From contig NZ_JAAKGV010000027.1 in NCBI RefSeq assembly GCF_011043735.1, positions 33,045-97,044 of the forward strand: a stretch of 64,000 nucleotides of DNA, given 5' to 3'. The stretch comes from Methylobacterium sp. DB0501. Its GTDB lineage: Bacteria; Pseudomonadota; Alphaproteobacteria; Rhizobiales; Beijerinckiaceae. This document shows, one piece after another, positions 16,719-25,095 of this stretch. The translations under genes and the position numbers were made by a program. The notes under the pieces are model-generated. The model was not told where the DNA came from and searched no databases. It saw only the letters and a program-made list of their open reading frames with translations. The stretch's first letter is position 1. Each line of letters begins with the position of its first letter.

Positions 16719-17743
16719 CCGCTCCGACGCCCCTCGTGACGCGAACGACCCCGGAGACCGGCAGCCGTGGCCTCATCGCGGGGGTGGGCCTCCTCGTCGC
16801 GACCCTGACCGTCGCCTCGATCGCGGTCGGCTACGCCGCCATCGATCTCCCGGCCGCCCTCGGCGACTGGTTGGCGGGCCGCGCCACTCTCCCCGCCCTG
16901 GTCCTGATGGAGCTGCGCTTGCCCAGGGCCCTCCTCGGCGGGCTCGTCGGCTTCAGCCTCGGCCTCACCGGAGCGGTGATGCAGGGCTACCTGCGCAATC
17001 CGCTCGCCGATCCGGGCATCCTCGGCATCTCCTCGGCCGCCGCGCTCGGGGCGGTGGTGGTGTTCTACGGCGGGCTCGCCGGCAGCCTGTCGCTCGCTCT
17101 GCCCCTCGGCGGCATCGCCGGCGCCGCCCTCGCGGCGCTCGGCATCAACGGGCTGGCCGCCCGCGGCACCGGCACGCTCGGGCTGATCCTCGCCGGAATC
17201 GGCCTGTCGAGCCTCGCCGGCGCGCTGACGGCGCTCGCCCTCAACCTCGCGCCCAACCCCTACGCCGCCCTGGAGATCGTGTTCTGGCTGATGGGCTCGC
17301 TCGCCGACCGCAGCATGGATCACGTCCGGCTCTGCCTGCCGCTGATGGCCCTGGGCTGGATCCTGATGCTCTCGACCGCCCGCGCCCTCGATGCCCTGGC
17401 GCTCGGCGAGGACACGGCCGCGAGCCTCGGCTTCGACCTCGTCTCGGTCCGCATCCGCATCGTCACCGGGGCGGCTTTGGCGGTGGGCAGCGGCGTCGCG
17501 GTGAGCGGGGCGATCGGCTTCGTCGGCCTCGTCGTCCCCCACCTCGTACGACCGCTGGTCGGAGCCCGTCCCGGAGCCAGCCTGTGGCCGAGCGGGCTCC
17601 TCGGCGCGGCCCTGGTGCTCGGCGCCGACCTCGTCGTGCGCCTGCTGCCGACGCGGCCGGAGCTGAAGCTCGGCGTCGTCACGGCTCTGGTCGGGGCACC
17701 CTTCCTGATCGCGTTGCTGTTCCGGCGGGAGCAGGGCCGATGA
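16715..17743 (+). CDS. btuC: Cobalamin ABC transporter permease, BtuC (FecCD family)
   Basis: A 342-residue FecCD-family permease with about ten hydrophobic helices. Recognisable family segments are LRLPRALLGGLVGFSLGLTG, MQGYLRNPLADPGILGISS, FWLMGSLADRS and the late SGAIGFVGLVVPHLVRPLVG motif, which contacts the ATPase. The ATG at 16715 overlaps the btuF stop (ATGA) and the stop overlaps the btuD start, so the genes are coupled. Confidence 0.92.
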   Translation: MTAPTPLVTRTTPETGSRGLIAGVGLLVATLTVASIAVGYAAIDLPAALGDWLAGRATLPALVLMELRLPRALLGGLVGFSLGLTGAVMQGYLRNPLADPGILGISSAAALGAVVVFYGGLAGSLSLALPLGGIAGAALAALGINGLAARGTGTLGLILAGIGLSSLAGALTALALNLAPNPYAALEIVFWLMGSLADRSMDHVRLCLPLMALGWILMLSTARALDALALGEDTAASLGFDLVSVRIRIVTGAALAVGSGVAVSGAIGFVGLVVPHLVRPLVGARPGASLWPSGLLGAALVLGADLVVRLLPTRPELKLGVVTALVGAPFLIALLFRREQGR

Positions 17744-18537
17744 GGCTCGCTGCCGAAGAACTCCAGGTCCGGCTCCAGGATCGTCCCATCCTCGACGGGG
17801 TTTCGCTGTCGGTGGGCTCCGGTGAACTCGTCGGCCTCGTCGGCCCGAACGGCGCGGGCAAGACCACCTTCCTGCGCGCGCTCGCCGGCCTCGTGCCGCC
17901 GTTCACCGGCCGGATCCTCCTCGACGGCCGGCCTCTGTCCGCGATCCCCCGGGACGAGCGGGCGCGCCGCCTCGCCGTCCTGGTCCAGTCCGCCGGGATC
18001 GGCTGGCCGATGCGCGTCGCCGAGGTCGTCGCCCTCGGACGCCTGCCGCACCGGCGCGCCTTCGCCCCCTTGAGCGAGGCCGATCACGCGGCGGTCGCCC
18101 GGGCGATGGCGCGCGCCGATGTCGCCCACCTGCGCGAGCGAGCGGAGCCGAGCCTGTCCTCGGGCGAGCGGATGCGGGTGCTGCTCGCGCGCGCCCTGGC
18201 GGTCGAGGCCGAGATTCTGCTCGCCGACGAGCCGATCACCGCCCTCGACCCGGCCCACCAGCTCGACGCGATGGACCTCCTGCGCGCGATCAGCCGCGCC
18301 GGGACCGGAATCGTCGCCGTCCTGCACGATCTGACCCTGGCCGCCCGCTTCTGCGACCGGCTCGTGGTGCTGAGCGAGGGCCGGATCGTCGCCGATGCGC
18401 GGCCCGCCCTCGCCCTGACCGACCCGCTGCTTCAGGCCGCCTTCGGCATCTCGGTCCTGCGCGGCACCCATGCCGACGGCACATCCTACATCCTGCCCTG
18501 GCATCGCTCGGGGCGCCTCCGGGAGGACGACCCATGA
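17740..18537 (+). CDS. btuD: Cobalamin ABC transporter ATP-binding protein, BtuD
   Basis: A 265-residue ABC ATPase of the iron-siderophore/B12 class. Walker A is GPNGAGKTT near residue 38, the Q-loop LVQSAG, the signature LSSGERMRVLLARAL, Walker B ILLADEP and the switch His in LHDLTLAARF. It energises BtuC. The signature is SSGE rather than the usual SGGE, a common tolerated variant. It overlaps both neighbours by 4 bp. Confidence 0.92.
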   Translation: MRLAAEELQVRLQDRPILDGVSLSVGSGELVGLVGPNGAGKTTFLRALAGLVPPFTGRILLDGRPLSAIPRDERARRLAVLVQSAGIGWPMRVAEVVALGRLPHRRAFAPLSEADHAAVARAMARADVAHLRERAEPSLSSGERMRVLLARALAVEAEILLADEPITALDPAHQLDAMDLLRAISRAGTGIVAVLHDLTLAARFCDRLVVLSEGRIVADARPALALTDPLLQAAFGISVLRGTHADGTSYILPWHRSGRLREDDP

Positions 18538-19505
18538 CCCAGCCGGCAACGACCGCTCCTGACGGCGACGCGATCGAGGCGCTCCTGTGGGATGCCTTGC
18601 GCGACCCGGGCACGGCCTGGAGCCTCGGCAGCTTCGGGGCGATCGCGGAGTTCATGCGTGACCCCGACGAGCCCGTCTCGGCGCTGCCCGACGATCGCCT
18701 CGGGATGGCGACGGCGCGCGGGGCCATCGCGTTGCGGTCCCACCCCGACCTGCGCCCGGTCGCCTACGAGACCGCGGTCGCCTCGGGCTGGAACCACGCG
18801 GTGGCGCTCTGCCTGCCCGAGGAGACCTGCGCCATGAACCGGCGCGGCGTCGTCACGGAGCTCGGCCCCGATCACGAGGCGGCCCGGCTAGACGACCGCG
18901 ACGGGGTGCTGTTCGATCTCGGCCTCGACCTCCTCGCCATCGACGCCTGCGTGCGCAGCCGCGATCCCGAGGTCATCGCCTGTCTGCGGGCCGGGGCCGG
19001 GCAGCCGCTGTTCGCGCCCGGCAACCCGATCGGGCCGCGCCTCGTCGCCATGAGCCCGCACAGGGTCTTTCTCGCGCGTTTCGGGCGCATCGAGGTCTAC
19101 GCCCCGATCCCGCCCTCCGGCGGCACCAGCCCGGAGGGGCCGCACACCCACGTCCTGCCGAAGCTCCTCCGGAGCGGCCGCACCCATGCCGCGACGACCC
19201 CGATCCCGGCCGGCCTCGTGCCCTGCGCCGCCTTGCACCCGGCCCATCCCTACAAGGACATGCAGGGACAACGCATCGCCTTCGACGCGGACCGCCTGGC
19301 GGCGTTCCAGGTTCTGTTCAAGCGCTGGGGCGATCCGGCTCTGGTCGCCATCAAGCACGGGGCGGAGGATCACGGTGCGGTGTCGAGCCGGCACGCGCAA
19401 GCCGCGCGGCGGGTGGCCGAGGCGCAGGACCGCTATCTGCGCGGCGAGATCATCGAGGCCGGCCCCGGAGACGAGGAGGACGAGGCGGCCGCCAACAACG
19501 CCTGA
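18534..19505 (+). CDS. Conserved protein of unknown function in the cobalamin uptake operon
   Basis: A 323-residue soluble protein with no signal peptide or membrane segments. I do not recognise a characterised family. It starts 4 bp inside btuD, so it is co-translated with the transporter and presumably under the same riboswitch. The sequence has two halves: an N-terminal part (residues 1-150) ending in YETAVASGWNHAVALCLPEE, and a C-terminal part with EGPHTHVLPKLLRSGRTHAA and LHPAHPYKDMQGQ, in which several His residues (HTH, HxxHPYKD) could bind metal or a nucleotide. The C-terminus is acidic. Context suggests a role after uptake, for example cobalamin handling or remodelling, but that is guesswork. 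Confidence 0.8.
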   Translation: MTQPATTAPDGDAIEALLWDALRDPGTAWSLGSFGAIAEFMRDPDEPVSALPDDRLGMATARGAIALRSHPDLRPVAYETAVASGWNHAVALCLPEETCAMNRRGVVTELGPDHEAARLDDRDGVLFDLGLDLLAIDACVRSRDPEVIACLRAGAGQPLFAPGNPIGPRLVAMSPHRVFLARFGRIEVYAPIPPSGGTSPEGPHTHVLPKLLRSGRTHAATTPIPAGLVPCAALHPAHPYKDMQGQRIAFDADRLAAFQVLFKRWGDPALVAIKHGAEDHGAVSSRHAQAARRVAEAQDRYLRGEIIEAGPGDEEDEAAANNA

Positions 19506-19655
19506 CAATGTCCCCGATCTTCGAGGGCGTTCGGCCTTGACCGAACTGGCTCGTCTCTCGGATGGCTAAACTTTCCCGTCCCAGACCCTCCGCTTGCGAC
19601 TTTCGATCTGGGCCTCGACTCTCGCTATGGGGAATGGTCCCCTCGGAGCCCTCAC

Positions 19656-19850
19656 ATGCGCGCCGTCCTCAACATCACTACCCGAGTCACGCTGCCGGTC
19701 GTCAGCATCGCGACCATCACCGCGATCTACATCCTGCCGTCGGGCATCACCGGCGGAGACGTCGGCCCATGGCTCGGCCTCATGTCCATGTCGGGATTGA
19801 TGATCATGGCCGGCGCCGCGGCGTGGTTCGGGGCTTTGGCCGCTCGCTGA
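19656..19850 (+). CDS. Small membrane protein
   Basis: A 64-residue protein with two hydrophobic segments (LPVVSIATITAIYILPSG and WLGLMSMSGLMIMAGAAAWF). The ATG follows a weak cggag site. No family is recognised. A stem sequence, ccgccaagggcacctggcgg, follows shortly after the stop at about 19868. The gene call rests on the clean membrane profile only. Confidence 0.5.
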   Translation: MRAVLNITTRVTLPVVSIATITAIYILPSGITGGDVGPWLGLMSMSGLMIMAGAAAWFGALAAR

Positions 19851-20052
19851 CGCACGCGCTACGACCCCGCCAAGGGCACCTGGCGGGATACACACTCCTT
19901 GGAAAGGGAGGAGGGACGATCGCCACAATGGCGCCCCCGCGCTCGACGAGCAGCTGATCCCGCCGGGTGCACGACGCCTTGGGGATCGGATTGACGCAAT
20001 GCGCATTACGTCTTTACGTTCGCTTCATTACGCTTGCGGGGAAGGAGCCGCC

Positions 20053-20298
20053 ATGACGACCACCCTGAATGTCCGCAACCCCCGTGCCCACGAGTTGGCC
20101 CGCGAGCTGGCCCAGCGCCGCAATACCGGGATCACTGAGGCCGTGATCCAGGCCCTCGAGCATGAATTGGAGCGGGAGCGAGCCTCAACCCCTCTCGCCC
20201 AGCGGCTCGAAGCCCTCGCGGATCGAGCGCTGGCGAAGGCCGGACCCAACCCCCAGCCCGTCACCGATGCCGATCGCGATGCGATGTGGGATCGCTGA
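20053..20298 (+). CDS. vapB: VapB-type antitoxin
   Basis: An 81-residue antitoxin of the Rv0623-like/PSK VapB type: an N-terminal DNA-binding strand (TTTLNVRNPRAHELARELAQ) and helices (GITEAVIQALEHELERERA), then a flexible C-terminal tail that would wrap the toxin. The ATG at 20053 has aaggag at good spacing; the longer in-frame start at 19999 lacks one. The stop overlaps the toxin start, the usual VapBC coupling. The AT-rich stretch just upstream (tttacgttcgcttcattacg) probably holds the promoter and operator. Confidence 0.85.
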   Translation: MTTTLNVRNPRAHELARELAQRRNTGITEAVIQALEHELERERASTPLAQRLEALADRALAKAGPNPQPVTDADRDAMWDR

Positions 20299-20699
20299 TG
20301 TTCATTGACACGTCCGCCTTCGTGGCGATTTTCTGCAAGGAACCCGAGGCCGGGATTTTCGCCAACTGCATCGAGCGGGCGAAGCGCCGATGCACCTCAC
20401 CCATGGTCCGCCTGGAAACCTGCATGGTCCTGGCAAGCCGCCTGGATCGCGATCCGGCCGATGTTCAGGCTGACTTCGATGAGTTCCTGGCCGAGGCCGG
20501 GATCACCGTCGTGACGATCAGCGACAGCATCGGCCGCATCGCCGTGGAGGCGTTCCAGCGATACGGCAAGGGCCGGGGGCACCCGGCTCAACTCAACCTT
20601 GCGGACTGCCTGTCCTACGCTTGTGCCCGCGCTTACCGCGATCCCATCCTCTTCAAGGGCCGGGATTTCGGCCATACCGACCTGACGAGCGCGCTCTAG
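20298..20699 (+). CDS. vapC: VapC-type PIN-domain toxin
   Basis: A 133-residue PIN-domain ribonuclease. The acidic residues of the active site are visible: FIDTSAFVAIF at the N-terminus, the Glu in MVRLETCMVLASR, and LNLADCLSYACARA with ILFKGRDFGHTDL near the C-terminus. Start and stop are set by overlap with vapB. Expected to cleave RNA when the antitoxin is degraded. Intact by inspection. Confidence 0.88.
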   Translation: MFIDTSAFVAIFCKEPEAGIFANCIERAKRRCTSPMVRLETCMVLASRLDRDPADVQADFDEFLAEAGITVVTISDSIGRIAVEAFQRYGKGRGHPAQLNLADCLSYACARAYRDPILFKGRDFGHTDLTSAL

Positions 20700-20821
20700 C
20701 ATTACAGTTGCAGGATTGCAGCCCTATTTGACCGCGAGCGATAGGAGGTTGCGATGGCGACTGCCTCGCTCGAAGCGATGCTGAACCGCTCCGGCTTTTT
20801 CGGAGGGTGACTGGTTTGTGT

Positions 20822-20945
20822 CAGGCGGCCAAGGTTTGGTCGCCGACGTTGGTATGAGTGCGCTTCGGCCTCGTCGGGAGGGACGTTGCCGATCGGCGCG
20901 AGGAGGCGACGGTGGTTGTACCAGTCGACCCACTCCAGGTGGGAT
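20822..20945 (-). pseudogene. IS3-family transposase (OrfB) C-terminal remnant
   Basis: Reverse-strand translation gives LEWVDWYNHRRLLAPIGNVP and then PDEAEAHSYQ, the well-known end of IS3-family OrfB proteins. Nothing upstream of this fragment remains. The 3' end (ggtcgccgac and tcaggcggcca on the plus strand) also occurs at 49310, so both come from related elements. Confidence 0.75.
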
Positions 20946-21010
20946 GGTGAGGAATCATCGCTGTGCCGGATCCCCGGGCGGGGGGCGCCCGATCTGCGGA
21001 ACGGGAACGT

Positions 21011-21295
21011 TCAGCCGCACGCCGCCGCGACCGGCGGGTGAACGAGGCGCGGGCGGTGCAGCAGGAGGGCGCACATCAGCGCCTGCCTGGAGTCGCGCTC
21101 GCCGGCATAGGGGAAGTGACTTGCGGAAGCGTGCATCGCGGCGGCGATCTCGGTGAAATCGATCCGGTACAGCGCGTGGAGCACGCACGACCGCACGCTC
21201 GGATCGGCGAGGTAGGCATCGACCGCCGCGTCGATGTCGCCGTCCAGGAGATCGCCTCTCCGCAGGAGGTCTAGGATGCTCGGCGCCATGCGCAT
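21011..21295 (-). CDS. Hypothetical protein
   Basis: A 94-residue protein, MRMAPSILDLLRRGDLLDGD onward, with an alternating helical pattern and a good ribosome site (gcgggagcg) before the ATG at 21295. The composition is protein-like (DAAVDAYLADPSVRSCVLHA; HFPYAGERDSRQALMCALLL), but I do not recognise a family. It lies between the IS3 remnant and the LysR gene. The next 395 bp up to 21690 show no gene. Confidence 0.5.
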   Translation of the reverse strand: MRMAPSILDLLRRGDLLDGDIDAAVDAYLADPSVRSCVLHALYRIDFTEIAAAMHASASHFPYAGERDSRQALMCALLLHRPRLVHPPVAAACG

Positions 21296-21690
21296 CGCTC
21301 CCGCTGTCGGAGAAGGGCCGAGATCGCACGTCGTGACCATGGCTGTCTGATCCCAGTCTGATGAAGAGGGTTTCGGCCGATTGCAGCAAGCGGGGATACT
21401 TTCCGCATCCGACCCCGACAGGGACGGACGCGCAGCTTTCCGCGCGACCGCGAGTCTGAACGCCGTGGCCGCCTGTCTGTGCAGGGTTTCGTGAGATGAC
21501 AGACCGCTTGCGACTTCCGGCGACGGCCTGCCGATGGGGACGACGGTCTCTTCGTTGTGAGGAGATGCGGCGTCATCTCGGATCTACTCCTTGAATGACG
21601 TCCGCAGGTTCGAGATCACGTTAGGGACGGCCGCGCTCGCAGACAAATTCAAAGATTGCCACAGATCGTTCGCTTTCGTAGATATGCCGC

Positions 21691-22596
21691 ATGACGGCCC
21701 TGAACTACCATCACCTGCGCCTGTTCCACCGCATCGCGCACGAGGGCAGCCTGACGCGGGCCGCGGACGTCCTCAACCTGTCGCAATCCGCCCTCTCGGT
21801 TCAGTTGCAGAAGCTGGAGCAGCAGCTCGGGCACGACCTGTTCGAGCGCCGCGGCAAGAAGCTCGCCCTCACCGAGGCGGGACGGATCGCGCTGGATTAC
21901 GCCGACACCGTCTTCGAGACCGGCAACGAACTGATCGAGGTGCTGCAGGGACGGCCTCGCGCCGCCCAGCACGTGCTGCGCGTCGGTGCCCTGACGACGC
22001 TCTCGCGCAACTTCCAGCTCGAATTCCTGCGCCCCGTGATCGGGCGCCCGGACGTCGAACTGGTGGTGCGCTCGGGCACGATGCGCGAATTGCTGGCGCA
22101 ACTCGAGATGCATGGCCTCGATGTGGTGCTGGCCACGACGGCGGTGCGCCGGGACGCGGGCACGGTCCTCCACAGCCACCTCATCGCCGAGCAGCCCGTC
22201 AGCCTGGTGGGCCGGTCCGGTTCGGCCGCGGAGCCGCTGCGCTTCCCCGATGCCCTCCGGACCGTGCCGGTGACGCTGCCCAGCCTCGACAGCGAGATCC
22301 GCGTCGCCCTCGACCGCGTGCTGTCGCTCGCGGGCATTCACCCGATCATCCAGGCCGAGGTCGACGACATGGCCATGCTCCGCCTGCTGGCGCGCGAGAG
22401 CGAGGGCGTCGCGGTGGTTCCCCCGATCGTCGTGCAGGACGAGCTCCACACGGGCGTGCTGGTCGAGCATTGCCGCATTCCGGACGTGACGGAACGCTTC
22501 TACGCCATCGTCCAGACCCGGCGCTTCCCCAACCCGGTGCTGCACGACCTGATCGCCGCGAGCGTGTCGCCGCGCACCGGCTCGGCGGCCGAATGA
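21691..22596 (+). CDS. LysR family regulator next to the DabAB carbon transporter
   Basis: A 301-residue LysR protein with the winged helix-turn-helix at residues 3-62 (NYHHLRLFHRIAHEGSLTRA; LNLSQSALSVQLQKLEQQLG) and a substrate-binding domain resembling NhaR-type activators. It is convergent with dabA, with about 50 bp between the stops. LysR genes of this type often accompany dabAB-like pairs, so it is the best candidate for an activator responding to inorganic carbon or pH; that is inference from location. Confidence 0.85.
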   Translation: MTALNYHHLRLFHRIAHEGSLTRAADVLNLSQSALSVQLQKLEQQLGHDLFERRGKKLALTEAGRIALDYADTVFETGNELIEVLQGRPRAAQHVLRVGALTTLSRNFQLEFLRPVIGRPDVELVVRSGTMRELLAQLEMHGLDVVLATTAVRRDAGTVLHSHLIAEQPVSLVGRSGSAAEPLRFPDALRTVPVTLPSLDSEIRVALDRVLSLAGIHPIIQAEVDDMAMLRLLARESEGVAVVPPIVVQDELHTGVLVEHCRIPDVTERFYAIVQTRRFPNPVLHDLIAASVSPRTGSAAE

Positions 22597-22649
22597 GAGG
22601 CGCTCCGCCCGGACCCGGTGCCGGGTCGACACCGGGCCCGTGACGCGCC

Positions 22650-25076
22650 TCAGACGGCGGCCCTCAGCGGAACCCCCGGGGCGACGCCGGCCGGCGCTGC
22701 GGTGCTGACCCACCGCAGGTCGCCCGCGTAGCGCCACGCGATCCGGCCGTCCTCGTCCAGGGCGAACAGGTGCAGCCAGCTGTTGTCGAACAGGGCGCGC
22801 ACCCCGGCGTGGCGCCGCAGCACGTCCGTGATCGCCTCCCGCGGCGCCTCGAGGCAGACCGACAGCCGCAGGGGCTCGTGCGCGTAGGCCTCGCCGTCGT
22901 GCACCGATTGCCGGGGCAGGCCGGCCCGCAGGGGCCCGCCATTGCCCTCCAGCACCCCGATGCCGCCCGTGACGTTGTGCAGGAGCTTGTTGCCGCTACC
23001 GAACAGCGCGGGTGCGACGGTCGAGCCGTAATATTGCAGGCTGATCCAGCTCGCCACGACGACCGGTGCAGTGAGGATCAGTTCCAGCACGCCGAAGCCC
23101 TCGTCCTGCCGCCAGTCGTATTCGTGCAGGAAGGCGCGTCCGTCGAGTGCCCGGCCCGCCGTGCGCTGGCGCGGCGCGGCGATGAACGCGCTGCAACCGG
23201 CCAGCCCCCATTCGGGGCGGGTCTCGGCCCAGTCGCGACTGCGGCGCGCGATGCTGGCGCCGTCCCGCGCGCCGGGCAGGCGGAGGGCCCGCTCCCCGCG
23301 GGCCAGCGCGCCGGCTGCCGCGAGCCAGCCCCGGATCCGCTCCAGGTCCCGCGGGCGCGCCGTGTCCGGGACGTCGTCCGCGTAGAGCGTGACCGCGTCC
23401 GTCGTCGTGTCATGGAGAGCGGCGAGGAACACCGTGTCCGGCGGCACCGCGATGCCCTGCTCCGCGAGGCCCGCTCTCACCGGCGGGTCGTTGAGGAGCT
23501 GCGCCAGCAGGCGCGCGTTCACCTCGCCCGAGTAGCCGCCGCAGGCGCCGCAATGCAGCGCGCTGGCGTGAGGGTTGTTGGCGACGTTCGCCCCGTGCCC
23601 GGCGAGCAGCACGACGGGGGCGAACGCCTCCGTCAGCGACATCGCGCGCAGGATGCTCGCGGCGCTCGCGACCCGCGCGGCGGGATCGAGCGCCGGATCG
23701 AGGCGCGGGGCGGGGTCGTGCGGCGCCGCCGCCTCGCCGAGGCCGAGCGAGGCGCCGACGAGCTTGCCGAGGTAGAGGGGGCCCGCGGCCTCCACGAAGG
23801 CGAAGGAGGATACCGCGGCCTGCCGGAAGCGGCCCCAGGCCCGGCCCGCGCGCGCCGCGACCCGGGCGGACCGGTCCGCGGCTGCGACCTCGTGGCCGCC
23901 CGCGCAGGTGTGCAGCCCCGGCTCGAGGAGAACGGGCAGGCGAAGCTCCGCGACGTCGGAGGCGAAGCGCCGATGCGACAGGGGCAGGCCGAAGAAGCCT
24001 GCGAAGCCCAGGGTGCGGATGCCGGGATCGAGGGATTCGAGGGCGCGGCGGAAGACCTCCGACCGTACGTCGATGCAGAAGGCTGCCTGCAGCACCGGGC
24101 GGCCGGTCCCGCCCTGCGGCGCGGCCGCGGCGAGCGTCGCAGCGAGCGCGCGCTGGCCCGCGCGCTCCACGGCCTCCTGCAGGACGGCGTCGACGACGAG
24201 GTCGGGCGTCGCTTGAGCGGGCGCGGCGTGAGCGGCCGCGCACGCTACCCAGCGCTCCGCGACCGCCCCTCCGTATCGGGCGAGCAGGGCCTCGTCGAAG
24301 ATCACCCGGATGGCGATGAGGTCTCGCAGCGTCCCGTCGGTGGTCCCGGACAACTCAGCCTGCCAGAGCCGGTAGCGGGCGACTTGAGCCCAGCCGCCGA
24401 GCGACAGCAGCACTTGGTGGAAGTAGCTCTCCAGGGCGTCCGGCCCGAGGCCGAGCCGCGCGACCGCGCGCGCCAGCGCCGGCAGCGTCCCGTCGGGCAC
24501 CTCCGACACGTGCCGCGCGAAGCCGCTCAGGCCGGCGATCTCCGGGGTGAGGTCGTGCACGGCCCAGGCGCGCCAGAGCGCGAGCGCGTTCTCGCCCGGC
24601 GGCGCAGCCCACAGGGCCTGCCCCTCGTCGAAGTAAGCGGCCGCCCAGGCGGTGATCCGGTCGGCGATCAGGCCCGGCCAGTCGATCCCCGACGCCTCGG
24701 CACAGAGAGAGGCGAGGGTCGGAAGGACCTGGGCGGGCAGGGCCTCGGCTTGCATCGCCGCCTTGAGGGCGTCGAGGCCGTCCGGGCGCAAGGCCGGAGG
24801 CGCGTTCGCCAGGGCGTCCAGGAGATCCTCATCGGTGACGAGCCCCGAGGCGACCCTGTTGCGGTACCAGTCCCGCGGCATCGTCACCGCTGCGCCGCTC
24901 GCCCGGGCCAGGCGCGCGCCTGCGGCCCAGAGCGGCTCGCCGGTATGCCCGAGGAAGGGGTTGACCGCGACGCTGGAGGCGAGCGGCCACAGGGGCGGGA
25001 TCAGCCGGCCCGCTGCGTCGGCCGCGGCCCGGACGGTCTCGTGCGCGGCCGGAAGGGAGTGGACGATCTCGATCAT
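22650..25076 (-). CDS. dabA: Inorganic carbon transporter subunit DabA (DUF2309)
   Basis: An 808-residue cytoplasmic, zinc-binding, carbonic-anhydrase-like subunit of the DAB bicarbonate/CO2 accumulation complex. The metal and active-site segments known from the family are visible: FCIDVRSE (Cys and Asp), and the late HGANVANNPHASALHCGACG (His and Cys). The ATG at 25076 begins MIEIVHSLPAAHETVRAAAD, matching the usual N-terminus; longer in-frame extensions are not supported. It lies 19 bp after dabB, in one operon. In methylotrophs it would feed bicarbonate to carboxylases; that physiological role is inference. Confidence 0.93.
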   Translation of the reverse strand: MIEIVHSLPAAHETVRAAADAAGRLIPPLWPLASSVAVNPFLGHTGEPLWAAGARLARASGAAVTMPRDWYRNRVASGLVTDEDLLDALANAPPALRPDGLDALKAAMQAEALPAQVLPTLASLCAEASGIDWPGLIADRITAWAAAYFDEGQALWAAPPGENALALWRAWAVHDLTPEIAGLSGFARHVSEVPDGTLPALARAVARLGLGPDALESYFHQVLLSLGGWAQVARYRLWQAELSGTTDGTLRDLIAIRVIFDEALLARYGGAVAERWVACAAAHAAPAQATPDLVVDAVLQEAVERAGQRALAATLAAAAPQGGTGRPVLQAAFCIDVRSEVFRRALESLDPGIRTLGFAGFFGLPLSHRRFASDVAELRLPVLLEPGLHTCAGGHEVAAADRSARVAARAGRAWGRFRQAAVSSFAFVEAAGPLYLGKLVGASLGLGEAAAPHDPAPRLDPALDPAARVASAASILRAMSLTEAFAPVVLLAGHGANVANNPHASALHCGACGGYSGEVNARLLAQLLNDPPVRAGLAEQGIAVPPDTVFLAALHDTTTDAVTLYADDVPDTARPRDLERIRGWLAAAGALARGERALRLPGARDGASIARRSRDWAETRPEWGLAGCSAFIAAPRQRTAGRALDGRAFLHEYDWRQDEGFGVLELILTAPVVVASWISLQYYGSTVAPALFGSGNKLLHNVTGGIGVLEGNGGPLRAGLPRQSVHDGEAYAHEPLRLSVCLEAPREAITDVLRRHAGVRALFDNSWLHLFALDEDGRIAWRYAGDLRWVSTAAPAGVAPGVPLRAAV

Positions 25077-25095
25077 CGGGGCGTCTCCGGAAGGG

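Noticed and set aside
20754..20810. Short frame (MATASLEAMLNRSGFFGG) with a strong AGGAGG site
   Set aside because: Only 18 codons and next to an IS3 remnant. Possibly the start of a deleted gene, but too short to support.
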